Part shown: piece after piece, positions 34,697 to 45,145 of the stretch | Numbering within the stretch: the first letter of the stretch is position 1 | Layout of the letters: the number at the start of each line of letters is the position of its first letter | Assembly: GCF_016545825.1 (NCBI RefSeq) | Contig: NC_052619.1 | Location: forward strand, 26,141,803-26,205,802 | Length of the DNA stretch: 64,000 nt | Reading direction: 5' to 3' | Origin: Eucalyptus grandis | Lineage: Eukaryota; Streptophyta; Magnoliopsida; Myrtales; Myrtaceae | Program-made: the position numbers and the translations under genes | The notes under the pieces: model-generated | The model's database searches: none | What the model saw: only the letters and a program-made list of their open reading frames with translations | What the model was told of the DNA's origin: nothing

Positions 34697-35457
34697 CATT
34701 TCCATAGTATCAACTCCAGCAGCTCGTGTTATATAGTTGTGGGCTATACCCCTCAAGTTTTGTTTGGCCATCCCAAGCATTCTTCCACATCAAACTTCTC
34801 CTTTCTTTTTTATGTCCATATCTATTAGCGTGGACTCTCCAATAAATTGGTGGTCGTTTAGTGCTCTAGGCGTCTCCTCCCGAGTTCGACATCAAAAGTT
34901 TCAAATATGCCAGTTAAGGCCATCACCCGCACGGAAAATTTGGTCCTTTTGGAGGTCGCTTCGGGAGACCTAGAAACTATTCTTGGACCTTGAACGTCAG
35001 CTTGAACAAATCAGCTCTGAGACCAAAAACGGGAAGCAGGCAGTATATCACAATCGTATGGAGACTATGCATATTGACATTCTAATGCAGCGTGTTAGGA
35101 TCATGAACTAATCGCTTCACTTGTTCTGAAAAAAAAAAAGTGTCATTTTTTCTCATGCTCATGTAAGTATCACCGACAACTAAAGGCCACAACTCATCCT
35201 CATAATTAATGTTAAAAAATAATCAATGTTCCATTGACAAAAAGACTCCTAGATTATTTCCTTCTTATCATCCTCACCTTTGATCGAATGAGTATAAAAC
35301 CCTTTCACAACTTCAAAATAAATCTCCTTGGACACCGACAAAAACCAAAATCTAACCCAACCAGCTAAACCATTTGCCTAAACAAAAATCTCTCCAGTGT
35401 GAAAAAAATTCAAAGTCGATATCCCGTCTCTTCCAACACATCTCTAGCAGCAAAATG
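34697..35457 (+). repeat. Duplicated block, copy 1 (host gene fragment-like)
   Basis: Aligns with 37931-38043 plus 42838-43498 over nearly its whole length. Shared parts include TAGCGTGGACTCTCCAATAAATT, GGAAGCAGGCAGTA, GTATAAAAC and CGTCTCTTCCAACAC. A short frame from the ATG at 34907 reads LLEVASGDLETIL, as in the other copy, but is broken by a deletion. I do not recognise the protein. The block may be part of a host gene or of cargo copied by a TE. Confidence 0.7.
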
Positions 35458-37930
35458 GGAATGAGACAAATACATTTGATTAGCAATTTTCACAATTTTA
35501 CATTTCACTATCAGTAAGCTTAACCAGACACGGGTGTTAACACTTGAATTTTACTTGATAAATCAAATATGCATTTAAGTAATAAAAAATGAGAAAGAGA
35601 AAAAGAAAAGAAAAGAAGCCCTATCCATCATTTCATGTGGCCCTATTCGCGCAACTCTAGCCCATCTATAAAACCTGCCCATTTCAGCACTTTTAAGGGG
35701 GATGGGGGAAAACACGTGAAAAAAAAAAAAAAAAAAAAAAATCTTCTTCCATAAACAGGCTTCCTCCCTCCAAATCTGAGGGGGAGACCACATAATATTC
35801 ATAGTCATGTTCATCATCATTGGTAATTCTCTCTCAGACCTGTCTCTCTCCATAACCGCTCGCGCAGAGGACGCAATGCCAAGGTGGGATTGTCGGTTTT
35901 TTTCTGAGTAAGGAGGGGACTGAGGATCGTGTTTTGGGGAATGTCATGGAGAGAGTGAGGTAAGAAATTGAGATAGAAATTACTCTGGAAGAAAAACACA
36001 GAGTGGGGATCAAAATAAATTTTGAGAGCACTCCGGGAGATTTTCAGACTCCTTCCTTCGCGGTCAGACGTCTTCCGTCATCACTCGCGGCCATTCCCTT
36101 ACACAGCCCAAAAACTCTGTTATCCTTTGTTTTAACATTCAATCCATCCTATGTTTTACGCTGATCAGTGTAGCCAGCGTACTTGGAGTCCCCATTCCGG
36201 CTTTCGATCATTGCTCGTCGCTTTGGATCTCTTGCTTCTGTGATGATCGGGAGGACCGTTGCCTTGCACCGTTTGGAGGCAAAAACTCTAAAGCTGTCAA
36301 GTCCCGCTCGATCTCCAGTATCCATCTCAAGTTCGTTGATCGACACTCACCTGAACCTCCATGGACTCGTGGTTGAAGATTTAGGTTGGTTCAACATCTT
36401 TTCTTTTTTATGGTAGAAGGAATTATATCGACCAAACTATACAAAAATCCCCCAAAAAACTTGCAAGGTTGGTAAATTTTGCAGTGGACACTTTTTTGGT
36501 CATTTCATAAATGAAGATTGAGTTTGAAGTTGACGTTGGTGTATGTCTGGGAAGAGACCAGGTTTGAAATCATTTTTTTGCCTCGATGAATCAAACCCTT
36601 TCTGCAAAGAAGAAGTATTTGGATTGTGTTGTGGTGTTGATACACTCATCATGTCTTTTTCCTGAGATGCTCACCACCTGTTTGATGGCATGCATGAGTT
36701 AAATCAGTGACCCTCGCCTCGTGTTGTTGATTGATTAGGAAGCAAAACTGACACATTCGGATTGATTTTGTTGAAATATACTGATTATGGGATGTGGTTG
36801 CTAGTCTAAGCATCGTGGATTAAATTTTTTTCCCCATTTGCTACGGATCTGCTTTCCAGTACACTTTGTGGTCTCCCAATATGTCACCGGCTATCTATTT
36901 TTGCTATTCTTTGCATCTCCATGGCCACATGGAGTGGTCGTTTTTCTTGGTGTGAAACGTGGCTCGAAATCTTTGACCCATACGTTGATTAGCTGGGTAA
37001 ATCTCGCGCTGGATGAGGTCCAGTTCTTTACGCTCATATCCTGGGTGTCCTTCCACTAATCTAGGTTTATGCATGACTATTAACGGACAATGGCCGTGCT
37101 CCAGGCGTCTGAAGCCAGACAATGGCAACGTTACATTCAATGCTTGAATACATTGATCATTGATGAGGTTGAGTTGGTTTCTTTAGCAGAGCAGAGCTCC
37201 CAAGATGTGCGCGAGGAAGATTATAGGAAGAAGACAACAGGGCCAAAAAGAAGAATAAGGAGGAGAGAAGAGAATAAATAGGGAAATGGGCCTCTTAATG
37301 GACAGTGAATTCATTGTGGGCTTAGAATGAGAGAGTTGGGTTAGTGCCGTTATGTTCAATTCGGTTTTCTTGGTGATTGGGCTATGGATCTCGTTTTTTT
37401 CCCGAATTTGGGTTTGATTAGTTTCAGGTGGGAATTGGGCTCAATTCTATGATAGGAGCTCAGTTTGAATTTTTGATCGAGCCCTCTTAAGGCGATAAGC
37501 CCAATGAATCGTGCCCATAGATCGATATGTGTCAGCCCGTGTCGTGCCGGGTCCGAAGGCTTAGCCGAGGCCCCTATTTTCGAAATATATAATAAGAATA
37601 ATAATAAATGAATAAAATTTGAAATATGAAAATTATAAAAAAAAAAAAATTTGAAAAAAGGTTTGAAACATGGACCTTGATTAGGTTGTTAAGCCAGTGT
37701 TCTTGAAAAATATGGGCAACACGTAAAAACTACAATAAAGTCGGTGAAGGAGGAGGATACTATAGAAAGAAATGAGGATTTCGGAGGAAAGTGGAGCAAA
37801 CTGACCAAACAATTGAAGTTACTCTTGAATTTCCTGCAAATCCTGGTTGCATCTCATTGCAGACCATGTGGATCTCCCCTCAAAGCCAAGTAAGCACGGT
37901 TGAGAGAGCCTCTACCAACGGATCACCTTC
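35458..37930. other. Stretch with a possible host exon at 36183-36416
   Basis: Pyrimidine-rich sequence (35740-36110) precedes a plus-strand frame starting at 36183, MESPFRLSIIARRFGSLASV. It is rich in Arg and Ser with few acidic residues, like an organelle targeting peptide, and could end at a donor near 36386. The minus strand here is open too, which weakens the case. A long A run lies at 35716-35740. The rest, including 36420-37930, shows nothing I recognise. Confidence 0.25.
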
Positions 37931-38038
37931 ATTTCCATCCTAATATCAACTCCAACAGCTAGCCTCATAAAGTGACAGTGGTTATACCCCTTGAGTTTGG
38001 TTTGTCCATCCCAAGCATTCTTCCTTACCCAAACTTCT

Positions 38039-38043
38039 CCTTT
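38039..38043. repeat. Target duplication CCTTT, left
   Basis: Matches 42833-42837 on the other side of the copia element. Confidence 0.8.
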
Positions 38044-38285
38044 TATTGAAAAAGAAAATATATATTGGAAAGGCAGTTGTGATATGCTTTTATTTAGGCC
38101 TTTTATTTAGGCTGTTTACTTAGGAAGTATTGTATGCATATCTTTTTATTGTGTGATCCTTGTATTTTTTGTAGTTTAGCCTAATTAGGAGTTTGTTTGA
38201 TAACTGTATCTTCTTGTATATATGTTACGTTTATGTGGCAATGAAGGACATAATTCTCATACCAAAATTCCTCAATTCTTTTACA
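38044..38285 (+). repeat. 5' LTR, copia 2
   Basis: Begins TATTGAAAAAG and ends CTTTTACA. Contains an extra 13 bp (duplicated TTTTATTTAGGC-type segment) compared with the 3' LTR. The TA start, if the CCTTT boundary is right, is non-canonical. Confidence 0.88.
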
Positions 38286-38303
38286 TGGTATCAAAGCCAT
38301 GAC
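38286..38303 (+). other. Primer binding site (initiator Met tRNA), copia 2
   Basis: TGGTATCAAAGCCATGAC abuts the LTR end with no gap. It differs from the usual TGGTATCAGAGCCAT by one base. Confidence 0.85.
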
Positions 38304-38399
38304 TGATGGAAAAAAGGTGAGGAGAGTTTTGGAACGGACAAGAAAACCTCTAGCTCTTACACACTGAATTTGAATGACAACCGGGTAACCCGATTACCC

Positions 38400-39140
38400 A
38401 AGTTTAGTTGAAGGGTGAGAATTATGAAGAATGGGCGTGAGCTATGCAGACTGCATTATGAGCTAAGAAGAAATATGGTTTCATTGATGGATCTGTCAAG
38501 CAACTGGCAGATGATTCGTTGGAACTTGAAGATTGGTGGACAGTTAATTCCATATTGGTTTCTTGGGTGTTAAATACCATTGAACCGACACTTCGCTCGA
38601 CTATCTCTCACATGGAGAATGTGAAAGATTTGTGGGAGGATATCAAATAGAGATTCTCAATTGGGAATGGTCCATGGATGCAGCAACTGAGATCGGATTT
38701 GGTCAATTGTAGGCAGGATGGTCAACCCATCGTGTCCTATTTCAATAAACTCAAAATCTTGTGGGATGAAATAAATAATTATGATCAGATACCAGTTTGT
38801 GTTTGTACAGGTTATAGATGCAATTTTACCATTGAATTGGAAAGAAAGCGTGAAGAAGAGAGAGTTCATCAGTTTTTGATGGGCTTAGATGAAGAAGGAT
38901 ATGGAACAATGCGCGCTAATATTTTGAGCACTGAACCTTTGCCTAATTTGAATCATGTCTATGCTATGGTTGTTCAGCAAGAGCGAGTGCCAACCATGAC
39001 ATAAACCAAGGATGAAAGAAGCAATCCCATGAGTTTTGCAATCCGGGCAGGTGGTCAAAATTCAAGGGGGGATAAAGATAAAATCTCATTTTGTTCTAAT
39101 TGCAACCGAGAAGGACATGATGCTGAAAGTTGTTTCTAGC
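38400..39140 (+). pseudogene. Copia 2 gag with zinc knuckle
   Basis: The frame reads MQTALRAKKKYGFIDGS and DWWTVNSILVSWVLNTIEPTLRS, the capsid part of copia gag. 38678-39004 continues with LRSDLVNCRQDGQPIVSYF and HQFLMGLDEEGYGTMRANIL. The zinc knuckle CSNCNREGHDAESC at 39092-39133 keeps all ligands. Stops at 38648 (TAG), 39001 (TAA) and after the knuckle at 39137 (TAG) break it. Confidence 0.88.
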
Positions 39141-39427
39141 TGATAGGATATCCAGAATGGTGGGGTAATAGACCATGTGGAACCTCTGCTGGACAAGGTA
39201 GTGGTCAAAAGCGCAATAATAGAGGTGGACATAACAAGGGAGGAGGTGCTCATGCCAATGTCTCACAAGCAACTGGAGTTGATGGTGGGCGAGGAGTTGT
39301 GACGGATTCAGATCGAAAGGTTCTTAGTGGATTGAATGATAAGCAGTGGGCAACTTTACTGGGAATGTTAAGTTCTCATCAAAATGGTGCCCATGAGAGG
39401 CTGACAGATAAACATAGTATTTTTCTT

Positions 39428-40510
39428 TGGATTATTGACACAGGAGCTTCCCACCATATGACAAGAACGTTGGCATTTTGAGAGAATTGTGTGACATTGT
39501 GCCATGCTCAGTCGAGTTACCTGATGGAGAAAAAATCATGGCAGTGAAAGAAGGAACTGTGTTGCTTGGAGGAGACTTGAAATTGCGACGAGTTCTTTTT
39601 GTGCCCAATTTGAAATGCAATTTGATTTATGTATCACAACTTCTTAATGATTCAAATTTGGTTATCCAACTCACTAACAAAATATGTGCTATACAAGACC
39701 TAAATTCGAGGAACCTAATTGGAGCGGGTGAGCAATGCGAGGGGCTTTACTTTCTCAAGGGAGTGACTTCGATACATGCTTGCACGGTGGCTGATATGGG
39801 ATCCTTTGAGCTTTGGCATAAAAGAATGGGTCATCCTTCTTCTAAGGTGGTGGAGTTATTCCGAAGCTGGCAAAATGGTTAGGAAAACCAATAAAACTTG
39901 TGAGGTTTGTTTTAGAGCAAAACAAACAAGAGAGATCTTCTTTTCTAGTGACAATAAAGCAAAAGATTGTTTTGAATTGATACATTGTGATTTGTGGGGA
40001 CCTTATAGAGTTCCAGCTTCATGTGGAGCAATTTATTTCTTGACAATTGTTGATGATTACTTTCATGCTATGTGGATATATATGCTGAATGGAAAAAATG
40101 AAGTGGCTTGTGTTCTTAGGAAGTTTATTGCGATGGTTAGATGCCAATTTGAGAAAAATGTGAAAATCGTTAGAAGTGATAATGAAAGTGATTTTTTTTT
40201 GTGTTTGAAAGAATATTTTGATGAACATGGGATATTGCATTAGACTTCTTGTGTTGGAACACCTCAACAAAATGGCCGAGTGGAAAGAAAGCATCGCCAT
40301 ATCCTTAATGTTGCAAGAGTTTTGCGTTTCCAAGAAAATTTACCCATAGAATTTTGGGGAGAATGTGTACTCACAGCTAGGTATTTGATTAACAGGACTC
40401 CATCTATATTATTGAATGGTAAAACCCCATATGAGATTATCTTTGGCCAACCTCCTTCTTACAAACATATTCGGATTTTTGGTTGTTTGTGCTATGCGCA
40501 TAATTAGAAT
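39428..40510 (+). pseudogene. Copia 2 protease and integrase
   Basis: Protease active site WIIDTGASHHMT lies at 39428-39463. The integrase zinc finger (LWHKRMGHPS near 39812, then KTCEVCFRAKQ near 39890) and core follow: HCDLWGPY with the first Asp near 39985, VRSDNES with the second Asp near 40155, and [10 protein letters not shown] with the Glu near 40272. Frame changes near 39480 and 39880, and in-frame TAG codons near 40241 and 40505, interrupt it. Confidence 0.88.
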
Positions 40511-40567
40511 CAAGATAAAGATAAATTTGTTAGTAGAAGTCGTCGGTGTGTTTTTGTTGGTTATCCG

Positions 40568-42596
40568 TTGGGAAAGAAGGGGTGGAGATTGTATGATTTA
40601 GAAGCTAGTGAATACTTTGTGTCAAGAGATGTAGTTTTTGTTGAAACAAAATTTCCATATGCTGATGAGAAAACAGTAAGTGATGAACTCATTAAAAATA
40701 GAGTTATGGAGTTGGGTGATGAAGTCGATGATTTAAAAAGTGACTTGAGAGAGGAGCATGCCGAAAGTGTAGATAGAGAAAATGAGGTGAATCATGAAAT
40801 GGAGGAATTGATCCACACAAACAATGAGGACGTGGAAAGAAGTGAAGTCGTTGAAGAGCAGCTAGGCAGGGGACAAAGGGTCAAGCAACCGTCTGTTCGT
40901 TTGAAAGATTATGTGACAAACGCCATCAGAATAAGCCCCTCGACATGCTCATCTGCCCGATCTAATTCCTTAGGTGCACCTTATTCTATAGCACGTTATG
41001 TGAGTTATGAAAAATTTTCTGGGCAACATCAATGTTTCTTGGCAGCAATTACTGCAAGACATGAACCAAATTCTTATGCAGAAGCAATTAAAGATGAACG
41101 GTAGAGAAAGGCCATGAGTAAAGAAATACAGGCTTTAGAAGATAATGGCACATGGACAATCGAAAATTTGCCACTTGGGAAGAAAGCAATTGGGAGCAAG
41201 TGGGTGTATAAAACTAAGTACAATTTAATGGAAGCGTTGAACAATACAAGCCGTAGTTGGTGATACTAGGAAATAATCAAGTTGAAGGCATAGATTATCG
41301 GAGACTTTTGCTCCTACGGCAAAAATGTGCACTGTATGCACCTTTCTTGCCATTGCGGCTGCAAAGAATTGGGAACTTCATCAAATGGACGTTCAAAATG
41401 CTTTCTTACATGGCAATTTAGAGGAAGAGGTTTACATGAAGATGCCGCTTGGATTTGCCTCTCAATCACCAAGGAAGGTATGTAGACTTCAGAAATCTCT
41501 ATATGGTTTGCGGCAAGCACCTAGATTTTGGTTTGCGAAATTGGCTGCATCTTTGAAAGCTTATGGATTTCAGCAATCATATTTAGATTACTCTTTCTTC
41601 ACTTTTCAAGTTGGGACTAATCAATTGAATGTGCTTATTTATGTTGATGATTTCATTATCTCTGGTAATGATATTTCCGCTGTGCAAAAGTTCAAGAACT
41701 ATCTGAGTTGTTGTTTTCATATGAAAGACTTGGGGAAGCTGAAATTTTTCTTAGGGATTGAAGTTGCGAGAAACTCAGATGGCATTTTCTTGTGTCAACG
41801 TAAGTATGTGTTGGATATGATTTTTGAGGTCGGATTGTTGGGTTCCAAGCCGGCTAAAACTCCTCTTGCACAAAATCACAAGTTGGCCCTTACTGAGAGC
41901 GATGATGTAGACAACCCTGCTCAGTATAGGCGCCTAGTGGGTTGGCTTATTTATTTAACAATAACTTGACCTGAATTGTGTTACTATGTGCATATTCTTG
42001 CATAGTTCATGCAGCGGCCAAAGAAAGCTCATTGGGAGGCAGCTATGAGAGTTCTCCGTTATTTGAAAGGAAATCCAGGTCGGGTATTATGTTGCGTGCC
42101 AATTGTGACCTCAAATTGTCTGCTTACTACAATTTTGACTAGGCTAGTTGTCCTTTGACGAAATGATCTTTGGCTATTTATTTTGTTCTTTTGGGAGAAT
42201 CACCTATCTCGTGGAAGACAAAAAGCAACAGACGGTGTCTCGCTCATCCGCTGAAGCTGAATACAGGTCTATGAGTACTACAGTTTATGTGAGCTTAAGT
42301 GGTTGAAAGGATTATTGGATTCTCTTGGTGTGGTACATTCTCAACCTATGCGCCTGTATTGCGACAGTCAAGCAGCTTTACATATAGCCACCAATCCTGT
42401 TTATCATGAGTGTACCAAGCATATTGAAGTGGATTGTCATTTTATTCGTAATGAGATACTTAATGGTAACATTCAAACAAATTACGTACGTAGTTCAATG
42501 CAACCGACTGATATCTTCATGAAAGCGTTGGGAAAGGATCAATTTAACTTTCTTCCTCGCAAGTTGGGCATTCGAGATCTCCATGCTCCAACTTGA
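40568..42596 (+). pseudogene. Copia 2 reverse transcriptase and RNase H
   Basis: 40568-41104 is the variable linker, ending in the start of the RT region (EPNSYAEAIKDER). 41325-41969 is RT: NWELHQMDVQNAFLHGNLEEEVYM, LYGLRQAPRFWF and the active site YVDDFIISG near 41640, then LGKLKFFLGIEVAR. RNase H follows in fragments: SRSSAEAEYRSM near 42240, and 42303-42596 with LYCDSQAALHIA and KHIEVDCHFIRNEI. Pol ends a few bases before the polypurine tract. Confidence 0.9.
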
Positions 42597-42603
42597 GGGG
42601 AGG
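42595..42603 (+). other. Polypurine tract, copia 2
   Basis: GAGGGGAGG directly precedes the 3' LTR. Confidence 0.85.
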
Positions 42604-42832
42604 TATTGAAAAAGAAAATATATATTGAAAAGGCAGCTTTGATATGCTTTTATTTAGGCCGTTTACTTATGAAGTTTTGTATGCATATCTTTTTATTGTG
42701 TGATCCTTGTATTTTTGGTAGTTTAGTCTAATTAGGAGTTTGTTTGATAGCTGTATCTTCTTGTATATATGTTAAGTTTCTGTGGCAATGAAGGACAGAA
42801 TTCTCATTCCAAAATTCCTCGGTTCTTTTACA
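42604..42832 (+). repeat. 3' LTR, copia 2
   Basis: Begins TATTGAAAAAG, ends CTTTTACA, then CCTTT target duplication at 42833-42837. Both LTRs share the TA start. Confidence 0.88.
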
Positions 42833-43498
42833 CCTTTCTTCTTGTGATGTCCATACCTTTTAGCGTGGACTCTCCAATAAATTAGTGGTTGTTTAGGACT
42901 CCAGTGTCTCACCTCCGAGGTCAACGTCAAAAGTTTCAAAAATGCAAGTTAAGACCATCCCCCACACGGAATATTCAATGCTTTTGGAGGTCGCATCGGG
43001 AGACCTTAAAACCATTCTTGACCTTGAACGTCAGCTTGATTTGTTCCTCGAAAAAATCAGCTCCATGGCCAGAAATGGGAAGCAGGCAGTACATCAAAAT
43101 CATATGGAGACTACGCATACTGACCTATAAATGCGGCGCCTTAGGATCATGGACTAATCATCTCACTTGTTCAGAAAAACCATCATTTTCTCATAGTCAT
43201 GTAAGTATCACCGAAAGCTAAATGCCTCAAAATCGCCCTCAAGGATTAATGTTCAAGAATAATCAATGTTCCATTCATAGAAAGACTCGTGAATTATATT
43301 TCCTTCTTATCATTCTCACCTTTGATCAAATGAGTATAAAACTGTTTCACAGCTTCAAAATAAATCTCATTGGACACCGATAGAAAACCAAATCCAACCC
43401 AATTGGCTAAAACTATTTGCCTAAACGGAAATCCCTCCCGTGTGAAAAACTCAAAAGTCTTTATGCCGTCTCTTCCAACACACTTCTAGCAGCAAATG

Positions 43499-44740
43499 TG
43501 AGATATCTATTGAAGCAAGCTTGGTTCCGTTTGTGGAACCCAACTTGCAGAGGAGTTGCGACCTCCGATTCGCTTTGTTATGCCCTCAGGTGTGATCAAG
43601 AACTGCTTCCCTTCTTTTCCAGCTGCGTGTTTGAGCGGCATTCTCACAGGAGGAGGATTTCTAAGGATTTTTTGGGTGTTTGGGATGAAATTGAATGGGT
43701 TTGGAAGAAACAGGCTAGATTCGAGGAAGATAAGCTAAGAGAAAGCGTTTTTTTTTTTTTTTTTTTTTTTTGTCGGAACTAAGAGAAAGCAATTAGTGGC
43801 TTTGATTTGAAGAAATTTGAAGCAAAATCTAAGTGAGTGAGAAAATTTGTGGATTGAGAGAGAGAAATGAGAATATGAGTGGAGAGTAAACAAAATTGAG
43901 AAAAAGCAGCAAATGGGGGAAATTGATTATTTTCATATACAATCATGCAAAATACAAATATCTCGTACGTGCGTATCGCCTACATGAAAAGACTAGTTGT
44001 CCAGTAAACAAACAAAAAGTACATAAAGTATAAAAGAACTCAAAGCAATATATATAAATTAGGCATTGATCGCACAATCATATTATTGATCATTGATGAA
44101 AAGTAAACAGATTTGTTTTTATGTCCTTCTTTGTGTGTGAATGACACGTTAAGGAACAATGGTACACGATAAATTTCTTATCTATGTATTTAAACCAACG
44201 TGCCCTTTCGTCTCACGCTAAAATTTGCCCTCATCTACATGGAGCGCTCTATCTCTAATTTTGCAATGCAATTTAAAGGTAAATTTTTTGTTCCCGGGAA
44301 AAAAAAAGAGTAAAGTCGGCCAAAGAAGAAGTTAACCACCTACTTTCCACTGCTTAGTGCACTCGGATGAAATTCCTCAATTGTCTGGATAGTGAACAAC
44401 CAACGTCATCTTGTACCATTTTCTATTTTATAGAATTGTTGAATAAATTTTTGGTAAGTTATTAAAAAATAGCCAAAACGTTCGTTTAGGGTTTGTTTTC
44501 TTAAAAAGAATTTGTATAGGGTAAGATAAGAAAAAAAATATAAAGTATTATATATCGTCATCCAATTATAATTATTAAATTTTATTATTTATTTAATATG
44601 ACTTGCATGAGGAATAAAATAATCGTGCATGTGCGTATATATTTTAATTCCGGGCTACTGTCTTTGCACTATTTACATTGCTACCCAACAAGAGAGAACG
44701 CTATGTAAGCATCAATTTTGATAACAAAGGTGACTCGCAT
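43499..44740. other. Noncoding stretch
   Basis: A homopolymer T run at about 43749-43770 is the only marked feature. A plus-strand frame at 43417-43782 runs into it and is not recognised. No gene supported. Confidence 0.4.
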
Positions 44741-44747
44741 CGTCAAA

Positions 44748-45145
44748 CATTTGACCCGATCAGTCAATAACTCGACACCTATTGAATTCAAATTGTTGAA
44801 GTGAAGCAAACAACCACCTTTTTTTTTTTTTTATAGAAAAATTCGTTGACAAACTATGCAACACCCAAAGTGCCTAAATCTAATTGGAACTAGAAGCAAA
44901 TCAAGGCCCGATTGACCCAATGGTTGGCTTGAGAGGCATAAATGATAAAATGGCATTGAGGTTCATCAAAAAAGTTACATAGTTATACATTTGACCCAAT
45001 GGGTCCAAAGTTTGACCCAAATTGGATTCAATTTGTTGAAAAAGTGAAGCAACTATCCAATTTGAGAGCCCAGATCTGATCGAAACTCGACACAAATCAA
45101 GGCCGAGTTGGCCCAATGGCCAGTTTGAGAGGAATAAGTGATACA
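44748..45145 (+). repeat. Imperfect tandem duplication, unit about 200-245 bp
   Basis: 44748-44953 and 44988-45145 repeat in the same orientation. Shared pieces are CATTTGACCC, TTGTTGAA.AAGTGAAGCAA, CAAATCAAGGCC, TTGRCCCAATGG and GAGAGGCATAA/GAGAGGAATAA. No coding sense seen. Confidence 0.7.

Larger units (their letters stand above)
38044..42832 (+). mobile_element. Copia retrotransposon, Ale/Retrofit-like, complete but mutated
   Basis: 4789 bp, plus strand, with LTRs 38044-38285 and 42604-42832, primer site directly after the first LTR, polypurine tract directly before the second, and a CCTTT target duplication. Gag, zinc knuckle, protease, integrase, RT and RNase H are all present in the copia order. 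The short LTRs and compact size fit the Ale/Retrofit lineage. Stops at 38648, 39001 and 39137, and frame changes near 39480 and 39880, among others, prevent autonomous activity. LTRs differ by roughly 14 substitutions plus a 13-bp duplication in the left one. Confidence 0.92.
37931..43498 (+). repeat. Duplicated block, copy 2, split by a copia element
   Basis: Second copy of 34697-35457. The left part is 37931-38043 and the right part 42838-43498, split by the copia element at 38044-42832. The frame at 42942-43130 reads EYSMLLEVASGDLKTILDLE and continues 62 residues to a stop, with a Leu/Lys/Glu-rich helical look. As the insertion is in only one copy, it came after the duplication or was absent from the copied source. 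Confidence 0.75.
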
